The notes beneath the pieces were generated by a model. It had not been told where the DNA came from. It ran no database searches and saw only the letters and a program-made list of their open reading frames with translations. A program made the position numbers and the translations under genes. Below, in pieces: positions 55,492 through 64,000 of a DNA stretch of 64,000 nt. The DNA lies in contig JAWHQI010000522.1 of NCBI GenBank assembly GCA_033032865.1, positions 434,001 through 498,000 on the forward strand, in the 5' to 3' direction. Each line of letters starts with the position of its first letter. Positions within the stretch are counted from its first letter, which is position 1. Origin of the DNA: Dactylorhiza incarnata. Lineage: Eukaryota; Streptophyta; Magnoliopsida; Asparagales; Orchidaceae.

Positions 55492-58400
55492 ATGGGTGAT
55501 CCAAATCAGGAACCGGTCGCACAACGGACTATGTCCTATTATTCCTGGCTTAACCTGGATGATGCCCCCTCTAGTATTGTTCGACTTGCTGTTGCGAACA
55601 ATAACTTTGAGTTGAAGCCAAGCATCATTCAGATGGTACAATAATATGTACAATTTGATGGGTTACAAGACGAGGATCCCAACACGCATATTTTTAGTTT
55701 TCTAGAAATATATGATACTATCAAAATTAATGGGGGTATCTGATCGCGCAATAAGGCTTCGACTTTTTTCCTTTCACCTTGCGCAGTATGGCTAAGCAGT
55801 GGCTAAATTCTCTTCCAAGAGGATCCATCCCCACATGGGCTCAAATGACGGAACAATTTCTTACAAAATATTTTCCACCCGCTAAATCGGCCCAATTGCA
55901 TAAGGATATCATTTCCTTCTCCTAAATTGAATCAAAAATGCTTTATTATACATGGGAGCGCTTTAAGGAATATTTGCGTCGATACCCCCATCATGCAATC
56001 CCCGATTGGTTGAAATTCAAACTTTTTATAATGGCCTAAATCTCCAAACGCGTCAAATGATTGACGCCGCCGCCGGTTGTACCTTAAATAATAAAATACC
56101 AGTGGGAGTGCAAGAGATTTTAGAGGGGATGGATATGAACACCAATCAATGCAGTACACCCCGGTCTCGCCCAAATAAATCGGCCAATATGTATGAAATT
56201 TATTCAATTCCTAATTTGTCTTTACAGGTTGAGCTTTTAGAAAAATAGAAGAGATGGATGTTTCCTCTTCTACACCTACCTGGGAGCCTACTCCAGTCAC
56301 GACGGAACAAGTGGATTACATGGGTAATTCAAACCGGCCACCTTTCAACCCGAACAACAACCCTTACAACAACACTTATAATCCGGGTTGGCAGAATCAC
56401 CCCAACTTCTCATGGAGTAATCCAGGGAATGCGACACATCCCCCAAACACAAATATACCCAGATTTCCAACACCACAAGAGCCAAAACCTTCTTTTATCG
56501 AGGAGGTATTTTCTAAATATGTTGCTAGCAATGACACAAGCATCCAGAATCTCACCGAACCCGTCCCCAATTAGGAGAACCAAATTAGGCAACTCGCAAC
56601 AATGCTCTCTGATCGCCAACAAGGAGCATTACCGGGCAATATGGAGCCCAACCCAAAGGAGCAAACAAAAGCAATCACGCTACGGAGCGGGAAGGAGGTA
56701 ACTACTCCTACCGAAAAGGTTGATGCGGAGGTAACTATTCCTACCACACTGGTTGATTCTGAGGTAATCAACCTTCGCCGCAAAATAAAATTAAAGAATT
56801 TCAACCTTCTCTTCCTTACCCCTCCAAATTAAAAGCGGGACGAATGGACGTGCACTATGGTAAATTCTTGGAAATATTTAAACAAATTCATATCAATTTT
56901 CTATTTTGCGAAGCCATCACGCAAATGCCGAAATACGCAAAGTACCTCAATGATCTTTTATCCAATAAAAGAAAACTTGAGAATATCTCCACCGTTCAAT
57001 TGAATGCGGAATGTTCGGCAGTTTTACAAAATAAATTGCCAAAGAAATTAATCGATCCGGGTAGTTTCTCTATCCTTTGTCTTTTTGGCGATTTATTAGT
57101 CAAACTTGTGTTGGCCGATCTCTACGCTAGTATTAATTTGATGCCTCATTCTTTGTGTAAGATATTAGGATTAGGGGAACCTAATCCTAATAGAATGAGC
57201 ATTCAATTAGCGGATCGGTCCATCAAATACCCAATGGGTGTTATTGAGGATGTGCTTGTCAAAATTGACAAATTTATCTTTCCTGTAGTTTTTTTCATCC
57301 TTGACATAGAAGAGGATGCCAATGTTTCACTAATTCTCGTCCGCCCCTTCCTTTCCACCTCTCGTGCTATTATTGACGTTAGTAATGGTAAACTTCTCCT
57401 CAGAGTCGGAGATGATGAAGTTACCTTTACTATAAATTCTTCAATGAAAAATAATTTATCTAATAACGACCCATGTTTTTTTTGGAGGCTTCACATGATG
57501 AAGACTCAATTTTATTTTCAGATTTTATTTCACCATCTTGTCTTCATGATGCAGATTTTTAATCAATTAATGTTTTATCTCATGAACACAATGACGACAC
57601 GATCACTCGCATTCCGTTTTTTGAAATTTTAGAATTAGGGAGTGATCGTTTAAAAACTTCTTATGATGAACCTCCTCTGTTAGATTTAAAGCAATTACCC
57701 GATCATCTTGAATATCTATTTTTGGAGGAAGGTTCTAAAATCCCCGTAATTGTTTCGGCATTTCTTTCAGATTCTGAAAAATCTAAATTATTAATTGTTT
57801 TAAAAACTCATCGCTGCGCAATTGCGTGGAAAATTTCTGATATCAAAGGGATTAATCCTTCCTTTTGTACGCATATAATTCTTTTGGAAGAAAATTCCCG
57901 CAAAACCATTAAACCTCAACGCCGACTAAATCCTAACATGAAGAAAGTAGTCAAGGTGGAGGTACTTAAATTATTGGATGTGAGGATTATCAATTCAATT
58001 TTGGATAGCACTTGGGTTAGTCCGGTCCAAGTGGTGCCTAAGAAAGGAGGAATTACAGTAGTTCCAAATTAAAAAAATGAATTAATCCATACTCGAACCA
58101 TTACAGGATGGCGAGTATGCATCGACTATCACAAATTAAATGATGTTACTCGCAAGGATCACTTTCCTTTACCATTCATGGATCAAATCCTTGAACGGTT
58201 ATCCGGACACTCTTTTTATTATTTTTTTGATGGTTTCTCGGGATACTTCCAAATCCCAATCGCTCCCGAGGACCAGGAGAAAGCCACCTTCACTTGTCCT
58301 TTTGGCACCTTCGCCAGTTGGAGAATGTCATTGGGTTTATGCAGTGCGCCAACTACATTCCAAAGATGTATGCTAGCAATTTTTGATGAACTCCTGGAGG

Positions 58401-60450
58401 ATATTATGGAGGTATTTATGGACGATTTCTCCATTTTTGGAGATTCGTTTGATTTATGTTTGGACAACCTTTCATGTGTTCTTCAAAGATGTGAGGACAC
58501 TCATTTAGTTTTAAATTGGGAAAAGTGCCACTTTATGGTACGGGAAGGTTTAATTCTAGGCCATAAAATTTCGAATAAAGGAATAGAGGTAGATAAAGCT
58601 ATAATTGAAACGATAGAAAAACTACCTCCACCTTAAATGTTAAGGTCGTAAGAAGCTTTCTGGGGCATGCTGGATTCTATCGCCAATTTATTAAATATTT
58701 TTCCAAAATCACTAAGCCCATCACTCACTTGCTAGAAAAAGATGCGCCGTTTATTTTTGATGATAATTGTCTACAATCTTTTTCAGTAATTAAAGGAAAA
58801 CATATTAATGTGCCCATTATGATAGCGCCTAATTGGGATCTCCCTTTTGATATTATGTGTGACACGAGTAGTTTTGCCGTGGGTGCGGTCATAGGACAAT
58901 GCCTTAATAAAAAAATCATCCTATCTATTACGCAAGCAAAACTCTCACTACCCCACATGAGAATTACACCACCACCGAGAAGGAACTCTTAGTCGTTATT
59001 GTTGCTTTTGATAAATTTCATTCCTATATTACATTATCAAAGGTAATTGTTTTTACCTATCACTCGGCTCTACTAACTAAAACTAATGCCAAGCCTAGGT
59101 TGATCAGGTGGATCTTGCTTCTTCAAGAATTTGATTTGGAGATCCAGGATATAAAGGGAGAGGAAAATCTAGCGGCAGATCACCTCTCTCGGTTAGAGAA
59201 TCCCAATTGTGAAGCACTTTTGGAGGAAGAAATTGATGACACATTCCCTGAAAAATGTCTTCTCGCCCTTTATAATGTAATCACTTTCCCTACTTCTTGG
59301 TTCGCTGATTTCACAGATTATCTTGTTGCAAGGGTTCACCCGAAGGATTTTTTTTATCAAGAAAAGAAGAAATTCTTTTCTGATTTGAAAAATAATTTTT
59401 GGGAGGATCCCTTCCTCTTTTGTGTTTGTGCGGACCAAGTGGTAAGGAGATTCGTCTCTCATGAGGAAGGCGCGCATATACTAAAACATTGCCATGAGGG
59501 GCCCCCTGATGGGCATTACAAGGCAAATCGGATTGCGCAGAAGGTTCTTGAAGCAGGATTCTATTGGCCGAGCATATTTAAGGATGCTCATTTTCATGTA
59601 AGTCGTTGTGATCAATGCCAATGCTCATGTAATATTTCTCGCAGGGATAAAATGCCCCTAAATTCTTTCCTTGAATGTGAAATCTTTGATATTTGGGGAA
59701 TCGACTTTGTCCGCCCACAACTTCCTTCTTTTGGAAATCATTATATTTTGGTAGTGGTCGACTATGTGTCTCGGTGGGCAGAAGCGCAAGCACTTCCCAC
59801 CAATGATGCCTGGGTCGTCACCCTATTTATGAAAAATTTATTTTCGCATTTCGGAACACCGCGGGCAATCATTAGTGATAGGGGTACGCATTTTTGTAAC
59901 ACGTAATTTTCAAAAATTCTTTCTAAATACGGCGTTACACACAAATTATCTACCCCCTGCCACCCTCAAACAAATGGCCAAGTTTAAGTAGTAAATAGGA
60001 AATTAAAAAGAATTTTGGAAAAAACTATTTTTACCCACCAAAAAGATTGGTCAAATAAATTAGATGATGCGCTATGGGCCTATCGGACGACATACAAGAC
60101 CGCTATCTGTTGTACGCCGCATTGATTGGTGTATGGAAAAGCATGTCATTTACCAGTTGAATTTGAGCATCGTGCTTTTTGGGCACTCAAACTTCATAAT
60201 CTTGATTCTAGTTTAGCGGCTGAGCATCGTAAAATCCAAATAGGCGAGCTCGATGAATGGCGTTCCAACACATATGAAAGTAACAAATTCTATAAAGAAT
60301 GCGCTAAACTCTATCATGTTAAGATAATTAAGCAACCAAAATTATTTAAACTGGGAGACCAAGTTCTCCTCTATAATTCTCGTTTGCGACTTTTTTCGGG
60401 CAAGCTTAAGTCTTGTTGGTCTAATCCCTTTGTTGTCAAGGAGGTTTGAC
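55492..60450 (+). pseudogene. Element H gag-pol (Athila type), broken
   Basis: ATG at 55492 (MGDPNQEP). Gag shows NNFELKPSIIQMVQ, QWLNSLPRGSIPTW and FLTKYFPPAKS, with stops at about 55641 and 55740 and shifts near 55795, 55923 and 56040. The proline/asparagine-rich gag end is at 56250-56580. The protease region is 56844-57470; the usual DLGASIN is changed to DLYASIN. Reverse transcriptase pieces lie at 57722-58636 with VFMDDFSIFG at about 58410. RNase H lies at 58670-59180, with one frame shift near 58930. Integrase lies at 59200-60120 ([31 protein letters not shown]), with a stop after QVV. A C-terminal part with LGDQVLLYNSRL ends near 60450. Confidence 0.87.
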
Positions 60451-61661
60451 TCTATGGGACCGTGCTTATTTCGCATCCGGAAATAGGTACTTTCCAGGTG
60501 AATGGTCACCAATTAAACATTTATTTTTCCGGGGATGATTTAAACGACCACAAGGAGGAATTTCTTCTTCCTCATCTGTAATCTGGCAAGCCAGTTTGGT
60601 CGAGCTCAACGACCATAACCAAAGCGCTCTTGGGAGGCAACCCATGCTTTTATTTTTCGTTATTTTTCATTTTTCTTTAGCATAAAAAATTTTTTACTAA
60701 AAAAGAAGATTATATTTAAATATTTTATTTTTGTCATTCGAAAAAAAACCATATAAAAATGAAAAAAAATCAAATAAAATATAATAATGTTATTGTTTTT
60801 ATTATTGTTAAACTATTTTGTTACTAAAGATTTTGCAGGTTTGGAGGAAATTTGCGAGATAACGGCGCTCGCACGTATGCATGAAACTCCGTTCTCCAAG
60901 TCGGTATTTTATGTTTTGTCATATTTTTATTCATGTTTTATTTTATAAAAAAAAGAAAAAAACTATAAAACAACAAAACCAAATTTTTTTTTTGAAAATT
61001 TATGTGTTGCACGGCCTAGGTCACGACCGTGACCTAGGCGTGACATGCTCTTTCTACTTTCTTTCGTGCTGCATTCGAGCACGAGTACCATTCCGTCTTT
61101 CGTGAAAGTCATGGGCGTGACCTTCCATGGTCATGGGCGTGGCATTCACGTCACAATATCTCCCGGACCGACCATGCCCAAGCTTCAATTTGAGTTGTCA
61201 TGCCCATAAGACTGGAATGTCACGGCCGTGACATGGCCCCTGGCACTATTAATCCGCGCAAACCAGTCAAAGATTCTTGTTTGGCTGTCATGCCCATGAC
61301 AGTAAAGTCACTCCCATGGTCAAGGGCTTGACCCTGAGGCGTGACCTCTCGGGACTCATTTTTTTGACTGGCAAGCATTGGATTCCCGGGCTGGTTTGAT
61401 TTTTCCAGTTACATGCCCTCGGTCACGGGCGTGGCAGAGGGAGTGACTCGCCAAATTTAAACAAATTGACCGGTCCTCCCTGTGATTCTTCCCACACGCT
61501 AGAATTCATGTGTCGCCCGTTACACGCCCTCGGTCACGGGCGTGACCGAGGGCGTGGCACCTAAAATTTTACCTATTTAAGCAACCCTTCCTCCTCTCTT
61601 TTCTCCACCCCTTCCCCTACATCTCTCTCTTCTTTTCTATCTTCTCTTAGCCAAATTTCTC
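60451..61661 (+). promoter_or_regulatory. Element H spacer and likely internal promoter of the env-like frame
   Basis: First part (to about 60880): agcgctcttgggaggcaacc and AT-rich text without a gene. Second part (61000-61560): many copies of gtcacg/cgtgac, including perfect palindromes at 61015-61038, 61217-61234 and 61525-61554. A TATA-like ctatttaag follows at 61572-61580, then a pyrimidine-rich leader and the env-like ATG at 61662. This order looks like a promoter for a separate env-like transcript, though that is inference. Confidence 0.5.
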
Positions 61662-62584
61662 ATGCCCCCCCCCCCCGCCGCAACCACGCCATTGCCGAGT
61701 CCTCCTCCTCACTCCCCGATGACTCCCTCACTGTGGACGCCAAACTCAATTTCCCTTCCCGCGCTCACCAAGAACGGAGTGAACACCTCCGTGGAAAGGA
61801 ATTTAGAGTTTTCTGTGTCATCGATTGGAGCATCCTCGCCACCTTCGGGCAAGCCGAAGCGGTGCAGAATTTTATTGCTACTCCAGGATGGGCTCCCTTG
61901 TTCTCCAATTCGGAGCCAACATATTACGAGCTTATGGTGGAGTTTTTCTCATCGTTCAACTTTCGTTGGGTCGGGGCCGACAATGTGCTCGAATTCAGGA
62001 TGGGCGGACTTTCGCAAATCCTTACTTTGCGCCAGTTTAACATTCTCATGGGCTTCTACGACGAGGCTTTCACCCTTACGGAGGCCTACACCGCCCTTTC
62101 CCTCGCCCTCGATTTCCCCTGTGATTACAACCTTCATAGATTTTGATCAGAAATCAGTAATGACCCCAATCCATATTCGCCAAAAAAATCCGAGGACAGT
62201 CATCTCCTCTCCCCCGCCTTATGTTATCTCCACTACCTCCTAACTTTCACACTTTCCGCTCGCGGCGATAGCCATCGAGTGGTGACCCACGCGAACCTAC
62301 TATATTTATATAGTATGCACGAATGGGTCCCACTCAATCTTGGATCGGAGCTTACGATATTTTTTCGGCATCAGGCCAAAATTTGGAGTCTTAGTGCGCT
62401 ACATGGCGGCCCGTTTGTTACATTTCTTGCCAAGCGTATGGGGTTTTGGGATGCACTTCCTTCCATGATTCTACTCTAAGTGCCCGCACCTATCACTTTC
62501 CAAAACCTTTGGGTCCTTAGCTTAATGCATCGGCGTGGACAAGAATTTGAGGCGGTGCCCAGCGAGGTTGTTGGCGACCCTATC
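61662..62584 (+). pseudogene. Element H env-like frame (Athila extra ORF), truncated
   Basis: The ATG at 61662 is followed by twelve C. The conserved frame (DDSLTVDAKLNFPSRAHQ, then FGQAEAVQ, PTYYELMVEFFSS, LEFRMGGLSQILTLRQFN) is one base off that ATG and would be in frame with one more C. It runs to a TGA at 62144, goes on in the same frame (HRVVTHANLLYLYSMHEWVPLNLG), has a TAA at 62477 and remains open until I cuts it at 62584. It resembles the ATHILA ORF-1 family (PF03078), the extra protein downstream of pol in Athila elements. No membrane segment is visible in the part present. Function unknown; this copy is broken. Confidence 0.75.
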
Positions 62585-63251
62585 TGTTGACGCCAGGAAA
62601 ATCCTGACCTCAAGATTCGGACCGATGCATTTGGAGGTTACTCGCCCAGCAATCCAACGAGATGACCTGGCTGGCGACTACTACGGAGCTAGAAGAGCAA
62701 CAAACAGGACCCCAGGCGCTGTGGCAGGGAGGTCCCACCACGTACCCAGAAGCTCCGAAGAGACTTCCCCTCCAAGACCAAAAATGGCCGAGCAGGGTAC
62801 AAGGAAGGCACCGACTTGGCTAGTACCGGGAGTAGCGGCCAAGTGTGATAGGTTCCAGAATGCAAGAACAGGGTTTCGAAAGCTCCAGTTCAGGTGCCAA
62901 TCCAAGTACCCCTGGGGTCCTATTTATAGGAAACCAAGGGGTAGGGGGGGTTTTTATAGCCCAGCCCGTGCCCGACGACTAGCGATATTGAGGCGATCTC
63001 CCCGGGCAAATGGGCGAGTATCACCTATGGTCGCCACCTTTTGGCGAGTATCCGGGCTACTCGCACGAGTGCACCCCTACTCGCCTAGGCTGTCTTCTGC
63101 TCCTATGTTTGACGAACTCTCCCATTATGCCTGCTGGCCGACTTTATCTTGGTATCTCGAACTGTTGACTGTCGTATTGACTTTTTGACTTTGACCTCTG
63201 TCTACGTGGCCTTGGGTGGGGCCTACCCTCGGAGAATGAGGGTTGTACACA
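62585..63251 (-). repeat. Element I 3' LTR
   Basis: 667 bp with tgttg...tacaca ends. The minus-strand TATA box cctataaatagg lies at about 62920-62931. Around 63000-63100 the words ggcgagta and tactcgcc are frequent and face each other. The right border is set by comparison with element C, not by a second LTR. Confidence 0.65.
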
Positions 63252-63467
63252 ATCCCCGACCTTTGCGAGTAACGTAGTTGCTTGGAAAGAATCATCCAAC
63301 CCTGATTCGACGAGCTGTCTTTCTGGCGAGTATTGGTTGATAGTCGGCATCCCACTGGTTTGACGCTCTGGCCCTATATATAGAGGGGGAGTGGTCTCTG
63401 ATGGCAAGGCTTTTTTGATCTCGCTTTCAAGATCTCGCGTAGTATTGCAGAGGAAGTTGCTGCGGAC
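63252..63467 (+). promoter_or_regulatory. Promoter region of the antisense gene of element I
   Basis: The region between the LTR and the ATG at 63468 has gagtat and gcgagta words and a TATA box (tatatatag, 63375-63383) 85-93 bp before the ATG. The spacing is almost the same as for antisense gene 1 of C (92 bp). Confidence 0.6.
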
Positions 63468-64000
63468 ATGGCCGAGTTTGCTAGTCTGATACCGCCTTTG
63501 CGGAAGCCTGCTCGCGACGCCGAGCTTGAAGACTTTCTCGCTTCCAGGAAGAGGAAGCGTCTGGAGAAGAAGAAGGAGAAGAAGAACAAGAAGAAGAAGA
63601 ATGCAGACGCCTCCGAGAATGTCGCTGACTCTCAGGTTGGCACTACCCAGCAGGTACTCGCCGACTTGGGTCTCGGTCAGTCGGGCGGCTCGACTGTTCC
63701 TGATCCTCCTTTGCCGAATGTAGCTCCTGAGGCGAGTACTGTAGGAATCTCGGCTGAAGATCAAACTGAAGTTCTTCCTGCGCGAAGTGAGGGCTACCTA
63801 CTCGCCACTTTTTAAGTTTTAGTCGCCCGTCTGTCTGACGTTTTCTATACTATCTCGCAGATCCGCTTCTCGTCGATGCTCGGGAGGAGCCTTTGAGCGT
63901 TATTCCTCTGCGATCATCGCCTATGATCTCGCCCAGGACTGGGGGAGGAACTCGCCGGGGCGGATCGGTGCGGATCCTTCATAGCTCCGCGGTGGATAAG
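63468..64000 (+). CDS. Antisense gene of element I, 5' part
   Basis: ATG at 63468 (MAEFASLIPPLRKPARDAE), followed at residues 25-45 by a very basic run of K, R and E. The first frame stops at 63815. An intron from 63787 (cgaa|gtgagg) to 63860 (ctcgcag) is in phase, and the frame then stays open to the window end. The phase (after the first base of a codon) and the acceptor text cgcag|at are the same as in antisense gene 1 of C. The proteins share little beyond a basic N-terminus, so the assignment rests on position, promoter and intron. Function unknown. The coordinates include the 74-nt intron. Confidence 0.6.

Larger units (their letters stand above)
53470..62584 (+). mobile_element. Element H: decayed Athila-type gypsy element
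   Basis: Starts with about 30 bp of its LTR end, cut off by D, then an Athila/Tat PBS (53506-53523). Gag, protease, reverse transcriptase, RNase H and integrase follow, then the agcgctcttgggaggcaacc motif usual after Athila pol (60630-60650), a long spacer, and an env-like frame. It is interrupted by the solo LTR J and cut on the right by element I. Stops and shifts throughout show it is the oldest layer here. Confidence 0.88.
62585..64000 (-). mobile_element. Element I: Tat-type gypsy, left end only
   Basis: Starts tgttgacgcc, like the tgttggtgcc of element C. The LTR ends at 63251 and is followed by atccccgacc, the counterpart of the taatccccgc behind the C LTR and the complement of a PPT. 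Behind it comes a plus-strand gene with its own TATA box, as in C. If the layout of C holds, gag-pol lies beyond the window on the minus strand. The TSD would be ctatc (62580-62584), but the other end is not visible. Confidence 0.75.

Noticed and set aside
53470..64000. A plant endogenous pararetrovirus or host gene in the right block
   Set aside because: PBS, gag, integrase and the env-like frame all fit an Athila-type gypsy element. No movement protein, coat protein or host exon pattern was seen.

Overview
The window is a nest of LTR retrotransposons from a flowering-plant nuclear genome. I see no host gene, tRNA, rRNA or prokaryotic feature. Evidence for a plant: Ty1/copia and Ty3/gypsy polyproteins, tRNA-Met and tRNA-Asp type primer-binding sites (PBS), an Athila-type env-like frame, a chromodomain element, and gypsy elements with antisense genes of the plant-only PF04195 kind. 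The species cannot be named from the sequence. I label the elements A to J. Coordinates come from TG...CA LTR ends plus 5-bp target-site duplications (TSDs) read directly.

Left block (1-24935). A, a gag-only copia-like element on the minus strand (81-24935), holds B in its left LTR. B is another copia-like, mostly non-coding minus-strand element (1494-21895, TSD CACCT). B holds C (4089-16542, TSD ATTAC), an intact gypsy element of the Tat type with identical 485-bp LTRs. C has one gag-pol frame on the minus strand and two intron-containing genes on the opposite strand, each behind its own TATA box.

Middle block (24936-53469). D is a decayed copia on the plus strand, split by E (28730-50702, minus copia, TSD CCAGT). 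E was later hit twice: by F (30965-40088, TSD GCGCT), an intact chromodomain gypsy with almost identical LTRs, and by G (43665-50029, TSD CTAAT), a deleted copia. D, E and G are close relatives. F has gag and pol in different frames, separated by what reads as an 83-nt spliceosomal intron with correct phase.

Right block (53470-64000). H is a decayed Athila-type gypsy on the plus strand with gag-pol and an env-like frame. Its leader contains a solo LTR, J (53809-55293, TSD ATGAC). Its env-like frame is cut by I (62585 to the window end), a second Tat-type element showing its 3' LTR and the start of an antisense gene built like the first antisense gene of C.

Two patterns run across the elements. 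First, almost every family carries its own short, CpG-rich, self-complementary word many times in its LTR or promoter region (GCGGTC/GACCGC, GCGCACGA/TCGTGCGC, GTCACG/CGTGAC, GCTAGCGCCGGCGCTAGC, GGCGAGTA/TACTCGCC). Some words are shared by unrelated families. Second, splicing seems to be used in two opposite ways: a sense intron between gag and pol in F, and antisense introns in C and I.
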